Positions 43,414 through 52,964 of a stretch of DNA of 64,000 bases are shown piece after piece. A program made the translations under genes and the position numbers. The notes below the pieces were generated by a model, which saw only the letters and a list, made by a program, of their open reading frames with translations, made no database searches and had not been told where the DNA came from. Source of the stretch: Stentor coeruleus (Eukaryota > Ciliophora > Heterotrichea > Heterotrichida > Stentoridae); the NCBI GenBank assembly GCA_001970955.1, contig MPUH01000181.1, positions 1-64,000 on the forward strand, in the 5' to 3' direction. The first letter of the stretch is position 1, and the number at the start of each line of letters is the position of its first letter.

Positions 43414-43731
43414 ATGGATAAAAATGCATTGGGCATTTCTGGAGAAGATGCAGCAGATGCATTATTTGGTGAAATAGATCTAGAAGAATTGTCTAATGAT
43501 GTTATTATAAACTCATTGTTAGAGACCCCAGAAAATATGAAGGAGTTCTTAACAGGGAAGGATTTTCCAATGTCAAAAGAGCAAGTCTTAGATCTGTTTC
43601 GTGAGTTTGAGACAGAAGGACTTATATCTCAAGGATTTTCTATTAAAAACTTAAGTGATGGGGAGTATAGTATTGATCAAGTGACTGAAATGCTTAAGCT
43701 CACATTTACAAGAATTCTTCAGCAAGAATAA
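43414..43731 (+). CDS. Small acidic helical protein, unrecognised
   Basis: 105 residues from ATG 43414 (after ACAATATGG). Acidic and helical with an alternation of Leu/Ile typical of a folded bundle: ALFGEIDLEELSNDVIIN, FPMSKEQVLDLFREFETEG, QVTEMLKLTFTRI. A distant EF-hand or dynein-light-chain-like fold is conceivable, but no loop residues support it. Confidence 0.65.
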   Translation: MDKNALGISGEDAADALFGEIDLEELSNDVIINSLLETPENMKEFLTGKDFPMSKEQVLDLFREFETEGLISQGFSIKNLSDGEYSIDQVTEMLKLTFTRILQQE

Positions 43732-44077
43732 GACATAGTTTTTTATTTTATAGTAAAAGTAAATTGAGTTTTTGCGATATGTTTATCATATCCTAATTCT
43801 ATCCGGACTTCATAAAATCAATCAATTTATTTGTATATTTATGTAAACCTTAAAACTATATTATCCTTTATAATAAACAACATTACTGTTCCTAAATCAT
43901 TTCCCATTAACCTCACCTAAACTACCAATTTATCTTTTATTTTATCTTCTAAATCCTAAAACTCTCTCTTAAAGAAATAATATATTACTTAATAATACCT
44001 CAACCTTTTTTAACTAACGCAGCAAATTGTCCAATTTTATTTTGTGGAATCCCATAAATTGAGCTTAGCAAATCAGT
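43732..44077. other. Convergent intergenic region
   Basis: 346 bp between convergent gene ends, AT-rich, no gene or repeat recognised. Confidence 0.5.
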
Positions 44078-44977
44078 CTAAATATCCCTTACAATTTTAT
44101 CATTACAAGAAAATTCGCTATTAGTAGTTTCTTCTTTAAAATCCGTAGTCTTCATAGGCTTAGGTGATCTTGGTGGCTTAACATATTTAGGTGACCCACA
44201 TTCAGTATTAAATTTCCTATTTCTTGTATCTTTCTTATCATAAAAATCTATATCTCCAACATTATTCCCTCTTATCATAATCGTCTTAAGTAATTCCTCT
44301 AACTTCTTTTCTTTTTGTATTAGAATTTGTTCTTTTAATCTTAGCATATCCTCATGTGCTCTATTTCTTATCTCACGTTTTTCTTGATATTTTCTATATA
44401 ATTCATAGCTTTGCGGATCAAAGTTTCCTGTACTTTGACATACAAGTTTATCTATACTACTAGCTGAGCTTCTAGTACTACAAGGTGGAGACTCATGTCC
44501 TGATAATGCTTCTAAATTTTTTACTTTTTCACTTATAACAGAAGATGGGGATAGTTGAGGAGAATATCTTATAGCTGATGGGCTATTCCCGCGCTCTGGG
44601 CTAACTTTTTTTCTAAATATTTCTGCAGCAGGCGGTGAAAGTATTTTCTTTTCAATATTGTGAACTGAATATAATGGCTTGTTAGATACTAGCGGTCTAT
44701 GGTTGCTTTCAAAAATATTATTGTCGAAGAGTTTTGTGTCAAGGTGCATAGTTGAAGGGGAATTTTTTCTTATTTTTTTATCAGTTTTCTGAGGGTAAAA
44801 GTCTTTGATTAGTTTTTCTTTTCTTTCTTTTATAAGATTTATGCTGTCTGTTAGGTAAAAGTCCAGACCTTCATCTAGAATCCCATCTTTTTTCAAGCTG
44901 AGCTTTTGTTTTTCAATGTTTTCTTCCTCTCGTTCTAGTTCTTGTATGAGATCTTCAAGTTTAAGACGTCTGTCCAT
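44078..44977 (-). CDS. Coiled-coil and disordered protein, unrecognised
   Basis: 299 residues. Helical ends (DLIQELEREEENIEKQKL near the N-terminus; YRKYQEKREIRNRAHEDM then LRLKEQILIQKEKKLEELL near 195-235) flank a disordered Ser/Pro-rich middle with several SP dipeptides (SPSAIRYSPQLSPSSVIS), possible sites of proline-directed kinases. No family match. ATG follows TCATATAAA. Confidence 0.75.
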   Translation of the reverse strand: MDRRLKLEDLIQELEREEENIEKQKLSLKKDGILDEGLDFYLTDSINLIKERKEKLIKDFYPQKTDKKIRKNSPSTMHLDTKLFDNNIFESNHRPLVSNKPLYSVHNIEKKILSPPAAEIFRKKVSPERGNSPSAIRYSPQLSPSSVISEKVKNLEALSGHESPPCSTRSSASSIDKLVCQSTGNFDPQSYELYRKYQEKREIRNRAHEDMLRLKEQILIQKEKKLEELLKTIMIRGNNVGDIDFYDKKDTRNRKFNTECGSPKYVKPPRSPKPMKTTDFKEETTNSEFSCNDKIVRDI

Positions 44978-45668
44978 TTTATATGATTTATAAGTCTTAT
45001 GTTTAATAAAAAATTTCTTGTTGTTTCATATAAAATACTTTATTTTTAATGTGTTTATTAAGAATATTATTTTGGGTGTTGCAATATTGCTGGATATGCT
45101 GAGATGAGACAAACAAAATTGTTGGTAAGGACATTAATAGTTTCTTTAAATATTCTGCTAATAATATTTTATTAATTATTTACTATTTGGTTAGACTGTT
45201 TTTTACTTCATTTACTAATTGCACACCATGATAAAATCTTAATTATCATCAAAAGCAAGCAATAAATAACATCGCAAGCCAATCAGAAATTTTTATTTTA
45301 GAAAACAACAAACTTATTATTATCTGTAATCAAAAAAAAAATACCAAGTTATATTCACAATTACTAAACCACTTTAATTTTTCTTGATAGATTCACCACA
45401 AAGTCAATTACTACATTCTTTATTTAAAAGTAAAATTTTAAAATCACATAAACTTTATACAATTAAATCAACCCATTTCAAAATCATTTTAAAAACAATT
45501 TCACAGTATTTTCCTATCTAATAAAACTTAAACCTATCTATCCATTAAATCTAAACCTTAATCACAATCATCTTATCTTCCTACCACAAATCCAAGCCTA
45601 ATATTAACAAAAATTAATCATCTCCAATTCAAATCCATATTTAAATCCACCTTTCATAGTAATCTTAT
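44978..45668. other. Divergent intergenic region
   Basis: 691 bp. The right half (45240-45660) is strongly C/A-rich and G-poor, the leader type seen before other plus-strand genes. No gene was recognised. Confidence 0.5.
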
Positions 45669-47306
45669 ATGGAAGAAGCAAACAAAACCTCAGCACGGTC
45701 AATAACTCCAATCGACAGTTTTTACAACACTGAAACAGACAAAGAGTTTTTTTCATCATTAGATCGCAACTACACGAATGCAAAAAGCCATAAACGAGTC
45801 ACATCAAACGATTTTCAATACTTTAAAATCGAATCATCTCCAGCAATAGGGAATTTTTGCAGTAATTGCATAAGACTAGAAAGAAGCATTACAGACCTTA
45901 AAAAAAAATTACAAAGGGAAAAAGATAAATTCGAAGTTAGAGAAAAGCATATTCGTCAGTTAGACACTCTCTTGCAAATTAAAGACAAAAGGCTTAAAGA
46001 AGAAGAACTATCTTTAGCATCAGAAAGACAAAGTTTAAGCTATGAAATAGGTGATTTGAAAAAATCATTACAAGACATGCAGCAAGATAGGCATCAAACT
46101 GAAAATGAAAAGAAAATTTTGACTAGAGAAAATTCTAATCTTGTTTTAGCTATGAAAAAAGCTGAAGGGAGAATAGCTGAACTGCAGAAAAGTTTGAAGA
46201 AATATGAGGATGAAAAGAAAGCTAATGAAGATAGTATGAAAAATACGGTTATGAGGAATTTGGAAGCTAGGGAAAATGCGGTAAAGGCTAAGGAATCAGA
46301 GATTATGTTGGAGTATCAGAAGATTAATTATGAAAATGAGCTTATTGATGAGAAGAATTATAAACTGACTTATTTTGAACAAAATCTTCTGATACAAGAA
46401 CAGTCTATAAAGCTAAAGTATGAAGAGTTGTCTAGTTATAGTAATGAGTTAGAAAGAACTAAGGCTAAGATTCAACAAGAACAAAGGAAATTTGAAGAAG
46501 AAACAGCAGCACAGATTGCAAATTTTAAAGCTAAAGAAAACTCGCTTGCTACTCAGGAAAAAGCTTTTAAGTCGAAATTATCTATGTTAGATCTTGAACT
46601 CGATAGTTTAGAAGCTTTGAAAATCAAACTACATGAACAAAAAGTGCTACTTGATAAAGAAATTAACAACTATAAAAATTTACAATTAGAAATTATAAGA
46701 GAGCCAATGAACTCATCAGAAATGGAATCTGAATCTAATGCATACAATGATGAAAAGGAAAGGTATATTGAAGAAATGATAGAAAGGCTCAATGAAGAAG
46801 AAATCAAATTTGCTGAGCGAGTGAATGGTTTTAAGAAAACAGAAGAAAATATAAAAAGAGACTTAGAATATTATAAAAATCGATGTGAAGAACTAGAACA
46901 AAAAGGTACAAGCAAAGATTACAGTCAAATTGTCGATATAGAATATCAAGAAAAACTCATCTCGTTACAAGCTAAAGAAGAAGAACTTGTTAATATGGAA
47001 AATCATTTAAATAAAGAAAGAGAAGATATTGATGCTACTGCTGATTTAGTTAAATCACTCAATGAAGACTTACAGGAACAGAAAAAAGTTCAAGATGAAG
47101 AGTATGAAAGAATCAACAAAGAAAAAGAAAAAATTGTCGAACTTTTGAAAAAACAGGAAGAAAGGGCTAAAACTCTTGCTCAAAAGGAACAGGAGTTAAT
47201 GAGTTTTCATGAAAGATTGATTGAGATGGAAAAGAAAATTTCTCAGGAATCAGCTAGAGAAGATGTGATAAACTCACCATCAGAGCATGATTTTCCTGAA
47301 TCGTAA
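45669..47306 (+). CDS. Long coiled-coil protein, unrecognised
   Basis: 545 residues. After a polar 70-residue head with a CxxC pair (FCSNCIRLERS) it is a nearly unbroken coiled coil to about residue 530, rich in Glu/Lys and with repeated helical phrases (for example AKEEELVNMENHLNKERE). A Zn-binding CxxC just before a coil is seen in centrosomal and Golgi coiled-coil proteins, but no specific family can be named. ATG follows CTTAT. Confidence 0.8.
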   Translation: MEEANKTSARSITPIDSFYNTETDKEFFSSLDRNYTNAKSHKRVTSNDFQYFKIESSPAIGNFCSNCIRLERSITDLKKKLQREKDKFEVREKHIRQLDTLLQIKDKRLKEEELSLASERQSLSYEIGDLKKSLQDMQQDRHQTENEKKILTRENSNLVLAMKKAEGRIAELQKSLKKYEDEKKANEDSMKNTVMRNLEARENAVKAKESEIMLEYQKINYENELIDEKNYKLTYFEQNLLIQEQSIKLKYEELSSYSNELERTKAKIQQEQRKFEEETAAQIANFKAKENSLATQEKAFKSKLSMLDLELDSLEALKIKLHEQKVLLDKEINNYKNLQLEIIREPMNSSEMESESNAYNDEKERYIEEMIERLNEEEIKFAERVNGFKKTEENIKRDLEYYKNRCEELEQKGTSKDYSQIVDIEYQEKLISLQAKEEELVNMENHLNKEREDIDATADLVKSLNEDLQEQKKVQDEEYERINKEKEKIVELLKKQEERAKTLAQKEQELMSFHERLIEMEKKISQESAREDVINSPSEHDFPES

Positions 47307-48069
47307 GTTTTAAATATTATGATAGTGTAAAGAATATTGAAAGCTTATGGGATTTATATTCATTAAAATAAGTTAGATAGTTTATGGAGAGTTTAGTATT
47401 TCTCTTTAATATACCCATGATATTTTTTCCCTATTATTAATAAATCTATTCTAAATCAGTAACTGAGGAGTAGCAAAAAATATCTTAAATGCATAATGCG
47501 TTTAATTAATTTTTCATAAATAAATCAGTTATCCAAAAGGCATTTGTTAAGTTTATGTCCCAAAAATATATATTTAATCCCAAAATAATCTTTTATTAAT
47601 AACAAATTTACTAGCAATTTATTTACAAAAATCTATCAATGTCACTATCCAAAGTACTATACCCAAATCCAAATTCCAATTTAAAAGGCAATACTTTATT
47701 CCAAAAAATCACAACTCATCATTATAATAATCAAAAAAAATATTATTTCTTTCATATGTATTGCATATACCCCTTTATTTTATCTAATTAATATAATATT
47801 CCTTTTAAAAACAAAAACATGATAAGAAATATTTTTACCTTCCATTTTATTATACTTAGCGTTTTTGATTAGTTTATATTTCATGGTATTTACTAAATTA
47901 TTTTTTCATAAAGCATTTTACTCGTATTTCAAAATCCTAGCCAAAATTCATTGTCTACACAATTTCTATTTACCATAAAATTTAAAGCAAAATATTATCC
48001 TTCCATATAAATCCTGAATTATTGCTTTGTGAAAGATAACTTTGATAAATCATCATTTAAATATAATTT
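47307..48069. other. Intergenic, AT-rich
   Basis: 763 bp between co-oriented genes. The right part is C-rich relative to G. No gene, RNA or repeat was recognised. Confidence 0.5.
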
Positions 48070-49275
48070 ATGGTCTCTATATTTAGTTATGTGGACAGCC
48101 CAAAGTTCTGGACAAAATATTCTCCAGCATACGAATCATGTCTATCCCAGACTTTATGTCTAGGAACACTAAAAAGGCAAAAGTCTGGACAATGGGTTAA
48201 ACACTTATACCAACTAACTTCAACTGCTCTAATTGAAATGGACGACAAAGGTGACCCATATAAACTTGCTTATCCTCATTGGAAACTCATAGACCCATTT
48301 TATGAAGAAAATTCAGACGGGCCGAATTATGGCTTCCGTCTAGGGCATAAGGATTTTTATGCGGAGTCATCAGAATCTTTAGACCATTGGGTTGAATGTC
48401 TTAAAAAAATCTGTATCTGTTCAACATTTGAAGAAGACTTTGCTATAATAAAAGAAATAGGCAAAGGGAGCTCAAGTACTGTATATCTAATTGAAGACCT
48501 TGAGACTCGTAAACAATATGCGGCTAAATGTGTAAATAAATCTTTGTTAAGAGAAAAAAAGAGCAGCTTTCGAAATTTGATACAAGAAATTAAAATTTTA
48601 CATGAGTTGAATCATCCAAATATTGTTGACCTTTATTATGTATATGAAACTTGTGATTGTGTATATATGATAATGGAATATTTTCCATATGGAGATTTGT
48701 ATAAAAGGATTTTGCAGAAAAAGTATTTTAGTGAAGAAGACTGTGCGAAATTTGCTAGTGCTTTACTTGATACTTTGGATTATATGCATTCAAGGCATAT
48801 TGTACATAGAGATTTAAAATTAGAGAATATTATTATGACTGGAGAAAATGATTATGGTTTTAAGATTATTGATTTTGGACTTTCTTATGAAGGATTTGAA
48901 ATGCAAACTGAGAGATGTGGCTCGCCTGGGTATATCGCTCCTGAAATGTTGAGGAAATGTAAATATAATCATAGAGTGGATATTTTTAGCGCAGGGGTGA
49001 TAATGTATATAATAATTACTGGGCAACATCCGTTTAGTGCTAGTAGTGCTAGTAAGATTTTGAGCAAAAATATGAAATGCAAAGTTAAAGATCATTTCAT
49101 GTTGAAAGATAGAGCGAAAGAATTTGTTATGAACTTACTTCAAGCTCTACCTCAGAATAGACCTGATGCTATTTGTTTTTTAGACCACCCATGGATTTCT
49201 AATTTGAAGAAACCTTCGGTATGCAATCTTTTAGCAGCATTTTCTACACGTGTAGGCTCTGTAGCAATCGAATAG
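48070..49275 (+). CDS. PH-domain Ser/Thr protein kinase (CAMK-like)
   Basis: 401 residues. N-terminal PH domain (about 27-115, from GTLKRQKSGQWVKHLYQLTS to the closing helix DHWVECLKKI). Kinase domain (about 124-378): glycine loop IGKGSSSTVY, ATP-binding Lys in YAAKCVNK, HRDLKLEN, IDFGLS, activation segment ERCGSPGYIAPE, and end HPWI. All catalytic residues are intact. The subdomain pattern is nearest to the CAMK group; PH plus kinase also recalls AKT and ciliate CDPK-like kinases, but no EF-hands or hydrophobic motif follow. The PH domain suggests recruitment to phosphoinositide membranes (inferred). Confidence 0.9.
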   Translation: MVSIFSYVDSPKFWTKYSPAYESCLSQTLCLGTLKRQKSGQWVKHLYQLTSTALIEMDDKGDPYKLAYPHWKLIDPFYEENSDGPNYGFRLGHKDFYAESSESLDHWVECLKKICICSTFEEDFAIIKEIGKGSSSTVYLIEDLETRKQYAAKCVNKSLLREKKSSFRNLIQEIKILHELNHPNIVDLYYVYETCDCVYMIMEYFPYGDLYKRILQKKYFSEEDCAKFASALLDTLDYMHSRHIVHRDLKLENIIMTGENDYGFKIIDFGLSYEGFEMQTERCGSPGYIAPEMLRKCKYNHRVDIFSAGVIMYIIITGQHPFSASSASKILSKNMKCKVKDHFMLKDRAKEFVMNLLQALPQNRPDAICFLDHPWISNLKKPSVCNLLAAFSTRVGSVAIE

Positions 49276-49796
49276 GCAATGTTACATAAAACTAATTTAT
49301 ATATAAATCTTTATTTTACTAAGCAAAATTATAAGACTAACCAGGCTAAGTAACACTCATTCATTATAAATAAAATTAAGTTGATACTAGTTTGATTTGA
49401 AATTCTATATTTAACACTTAAAATTATTTTTTTTCTTAGGTTAAAAAACTATAGCGGATACAAGGTTCAGATCTATAGCACTTAAATAAAATAAGTTTAT
49501 TATTTAGGGTTGTGAAAAATACGAAAATTCATATATAAATAATTTCTCTATTAAATAAACTTAAGAATTAAATTTCTATGTATAAATTAGCTTTCCAATC
49601 TTTTATTTATACATACATTTTTAAATATTGTTATAATCCTAGTAAATAAATCATATTCATATTCCAGCTTCAATCAATTTTTCGCTCCTTAATAATCATT
49701 TATAAAATCGCAAAAAAAACTATTATCGTTTATTAGAATTTCAAAATACAAAAAAAGGGGGTATTTTAAAAATCATACTGTGTCAATAGATAAAAA
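49276..49796. other. Intergenic, AT-rich
   Basis: 521 bp, with a short G-run (ggggg) near 49758. No gene was recognised. Confidence 0.5.
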
Positions 49797-50324
49797 ATGA
49801 CTAGTATTCAAGATGCACTAGTGTCAGTCTCCCTTGAGAAATACGCTGAAGCCTTCTCAGCATCAGGTTTTCTATCTCTTGAAGACCTAACTTTACTAGG
49901 ACCAGCTGATTTAGATAAAGTTTTAGCTGAAGTTGGCATGTTAAAGGGGCATACTTTCAAGTTAAAAAAAATGATTGAAGATGCCAAACTTGGAAATGCT
50001 CCAAAACCAAAGCCTCTTATGCCATCTGCTATGTTGCCTCCAAAACCCAAGCCAGAATTCACAATGCCAAGCAATGGACAACAGACAAAAATAGATATTC
50101 AAAGAGTACCAGAAGGGCCATCAATAAGAGAAAATGGGGATAAAGCAACTACAATTAAAGCTCAGCTTACTAATATTTTACAGTCTAAAGAAGCCCTAGT
50201 AAACTCTTTGAAAAATTTCATGGAGCTTGACCTTGACCCTTATTTCCAAGCATTAAATCAGCTAAAGACCATGCAACATACAGCTAGGGAACTTCTGCAA
50301 ACTGATGTTGAGATGATTAATTAA
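49797..50324 (+). CDS. SAM-domain protein
   Basis: 175 residues. Residues 2-66 form a sterile alpha motif (ALVSVSLEKYAEAFSASGF, LEDLTLLGPADLDKVLAEVG, KGHTFKLKKMIEDAK). A Pro/Lys-rich linker (APKPKPLMPSAMLPPKPKPE), possibly SH3-ligand-like, is followed by a helical C-terminus. SAM domains make homo- and hetero-oligomers; partners are unknown. Codon use and composition suggest good expression, as in the next two genes. Confidence 0.82.
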   Translation: MTSIQDALVSVSLEKYAEAFSASGFLSLEDLTLLGPADLDKVLAEVGMLKGHTFKLKKMIEDAKLGNAPKPKPLMPSAMLPPKPKPEFTMPSNGQQTKIDIQRVPEGPSIRENGDKATTIKAQLTNILQSKEALVNSLKNFMELDLDPYFQALNQLKTMQHTARELLQTDVEMIN

Positions 50325-50436
50325 CTGGTTTTTTATTGACTTCAACAAAAATTTCATAATTTTTTGTTAGTTATTATTTTTTATACATCTAGTATTTTAA
50401 GTATATACTACAAAAGCCCATATTTAAAAAATTATA

Positions 50437-51177
50437 ATGTCTTCATCCAAAACTGCAACACTGGCTATTGTAGGTGCAGGAGAATCTATCTGGACTGAAG
50501 ATGAGCGTACAGCAGGTTGGGTCGATCTTCCCCTTTCTGAGTCTGGCTTAACCCAAGCTAGAGAAGCAGCAGCAATGCTTGGGACAAAGAGCATAAGGTT
50601 CTCAGCTGCATTTACCTCAATGATGAAAAGAGGTATCCATACATTAAACATAATCCTAGACGAATTGGACATAAACTGGATCAAATACAAAAAGCATTGG
50701 CGATTAAACCCTCAGCACTTCGGAGCCCTACAAAAACTCACAAAACAAGAAATCAGAGACAAATACGGGAAAAAAAACTATAAAAACTATATGCATTCAT
50801 ACAGCATAAAACCCCCAGCTCTTGAAGAAAATGATGAAGGTCATCCAAGTATGGAAGTCAAATATACAGGTATCCCAGCAATGGCCTTACCTGGTTGCGA
50901 AAGTTTAGAAGACACAGAGAAAAGGCTTCAAAGCTATTGGACTGATAAAATCGCCCCAGCTTTACTATCCGGAAAAAATGTTTTAGTAGTTTCACATAGA
51001 AATACAATAAGAGCATTAAGAAAAATCTTAGGAGATGTTGATGAAACTTCTATAACATCGTTAATAATCCCACCTGGCATCCCTAGAGTTTATGAGTTTA
51101 ATGATAAGCTGCAGATAATTGATGCTTATTATTTAGCTGATGATGAAGAAGTTCGTAATAGGACGACTAGAACGTAA
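50437..51177 (+). CDS. Cofactor-dependent phosphoglycerate mutase homologue lacking catalytic residues
   Basis: 246 residues, full length for the dPGM family and alignable throughout: AGWVDLPLSESGLTQAREA, TSMMKRGIHTLNIILDELD, HWRLNPQHFGALQKLTKQE, LPGCESLEDTEKRL, VLVVSHRNTIRAL and IPPGIPRVYEF. The phospho-acceptor motif RHGES is GAGES here (G13, A14), so the His that carries the phosphate is Ala. The catalytic Glu of RLNERHYGAL is Pro (P92). Only the second His (H187) remains. It is probably a non-catalytic paralogue with a retained fold, perhaps structural or regulatory. An active mutase should exist elsewhere in the genome. ATG follows AAATTATA. Confidence 0.9.
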   Translation: MSSSKTATLAIVGAGESIWTEDERTAGWVDLPLSESGLTQAREAAAMLGTKSIRFSAAFTSMMKRGIHTLNIILDELDINWIKYKKHWRLNPQHFGALQKLTKQEIRDKYGKKNYKNYMHSYSIKPPALEENDEGHPSMEVKYTGIPAMALPGCESLEDTEKRLQSYWTDKIAPALLSGKNVLVVSHRNTIRALRKILGDVDETSITSLIIPPGIPRVYEFNDKLQIIDAYYLADDEEVRNRTTRT

Positions 51178-51212
51178 AATTATCATTGGATTAAAGATAG
51201 ACCTAGATAAAT

Positions 51213-52847
51213 ATGTCTGTGAGCATTTTAGGCAGTAGAGAGTCTGGGCAGAATATCAGGGATACAAATGTCCGTGCAGTGCAAGCTGTGGCTAATATTG
51301 TCAAATCATCACTTGGACCTAATGGATTGGACAAAATGCTAGTTGATGAAATTGGCGATGTTGTAATATCAAATGATGGAGCTACCATACTAAGAAGCTT
51401 AGAAGTCCAGCATCCTGCTGCTAAAGTCTTAGTTGAATTGTCTAGGCTTCAAGATCAAGAAGTTGGGGATGGGACAACTTCAGTGGTCATTGTTGCAGCA
51501 GAGTTACTTAAGCGGGCTAATGATTTAGTCAAGTATAAAATACATCCAACCACAATTATTGCAGGATATCGCTTAGCAATGAAAGAGAGCATTCAATATA
51601 TAAAAGATTACCTTTCTGTGAAAACAGAGACCCTTGGAAAAGATGCTATACTTAATGTTGCAAAGACGTCATTGAATAGTAAACTTATTGGTGCGGAAAG
51701 TGATCATTTTGCTAATATGATTGTTAATTGTGTTGAAGCTGTAGGAATTGTTGGGCCTAATAAAGATGTGAAATATCCAATCAAGTCGATAAAGGTTCTT
51801 AAATGTATTGGATTAAGCGCTAAAGAAAGTGTGCATTTAAATGGATTCGCGCTTATGACTGGAAGAACTGCTCAGGGTATGCCAACTTCAATAAAAAATG
51901 CTCGTATTGCTTGCTTGGATTTTAACTTGAACAAATTTAAACTCCAAATGGGCATTCAAGTACTTGTAAATGATGCTAAAAACCTTGAGAAAATTAGAAT
52001 TCGTGAATTGGAAATCACTAAAGAACGTATTCAAAAAGTTCTTAAGGCTGGAGCTAATGTAGTCCTGGTAACTAAAGCTATAGATGACTTTGCATTGAAA
52101 TATTTTGTTGAAGCTGGAGCGATTGCTGTTAGAAGAGTTGATAAAAAAGATATAAGGAAAATCGCTAAACAATGTGGAGCTGAAGTTCTTATAACTTTAA
52201 TGAATAATGAAGGTGAAGAAGTTTTTAATGAAAGTTCTCTAGGGTCTGCTGAAGAAGTGACTGAAGAGCGTCTTGGAGATAATGATTTTATATTTATCAA
52301 AGGTATGAAAAAATCATCATCACAGACTTTAATTCTAAGAGGGGCTAATGAATTTATGTTAGATGAAACCGAAAGATCAGTTCATGATGCTATTTGTGTA
52401 GTCAAAAGAGTCTTAGAAAGTAAAAGTGTTGTTGTTGGTGGAGGAGCTGTTGAAACTGCTTTGAGTATATACTTAGACTCATTTGCCAGAACTTTAGGGT
52501 CTAAAGAGCAATTGGCGATATCAGAATTTGCTGAGAGTTTATTAGTGATTCCTAAGACTTTAGCTATAAATGCTGCACAAGATGCTTGTGATTTATTAGC
52601 AAAAATGAAAATGTATCATGCAGCTTCACAGAGTAGTAGTGAAGAAAAGAAACAAGAATACAAATATGTTGGACTTGATTTAGCTAATGGAAAAGTGAGG
52701 AATAATTTGAAAGCAGGAGTCTTGGAACCTACTATTTCTAAGATTAAAAGTTTGAAATTTGCTACAGAGGCAGCGATATCGATTTTGAGGATTGATGATT
52801 TGATTGAACTTGCCCCTAAACCTGAAAAAGAAAGAGATGGGCATTAG
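51213..52847 (+). CDS. CCT1: T-complex protein 1 subunit alpha (CCT1)
   Basis: 544 residues, a group II chaperonin subunit. Clear TCP-1 alpha identity: DTNVRAVQAVANIVKSSLGP, NGLDKMLVDEIGDVVISNDG, GDGTTSVVIVAAELLKRAND, ITKERIQKVLKAGANVVL, DDFALKYFVEAGAIAVRRV, ERSVHDAICVVKRVLESKSV and GGGAVETALSIYL. ATP site motifs (NDGAT, GDGTTS, GGGAVE) are intact. CCT folds actin and tubulin, in high demand in a ciliate. Only 35 bp separate it from the stop of the mutase-like gene, so its promoter is either tiny or inside that gene. Confidence 0.97.
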   Translation: MSVSILGSRESGQNIRDTNVRAVQAVANIVKSSLGPNGLDKMLVDEIGDVVISNDGATILRSLEVQHPAAKVLVELSRLQDQEVGDGTTSVVIVAAELLKRANDLVKYKIHPTTIIAGYRLAMKESIQYIKDYLSVKTETLGKDAILNVAKTSLNSKLIGAESDHFANMIVNCVEAVGIVGPNKDVKYPIKSIKVLKCIGLSAKESVHLNGFALMTGRTAQGMPTSIKNARIACLDFNLNKFKLQMGIQVLVNDAKNLEKIRIRELEITKERIQKVLKAGANVVLVTKAIDDFALKYFVEAGAIAVRRVDKKDIRKIAKQCGAEVLITLMNNEGEEVFNESSLGSAEEVTEERLGDNDFIFIKGMKKSSSQTLILRGANEFMLDETERSVHDAICVVKRVLESKSVVVGGGAVETALSIYLDSFARTLGSKEQLAISEFAESLLVIPKTLAINAAQDACDLLAKMKMYHAASQSSSEEKKQEYKYVGLDLANGKVRNNLKAGVLEPTISKIKSLKFATEAAISILRIDDLIELAPKPEKERDGH

Positions 52848-52964
52848 TTAGATATAGTTTGGTTATATAAGATAGATTAGAAGAAGTGTGAAAACTTTTA
52901 TAGACACTATTTTTTTTCTCAATTATTTTGATGACCCTATTAAATAATAATTAAACAAACTGAA

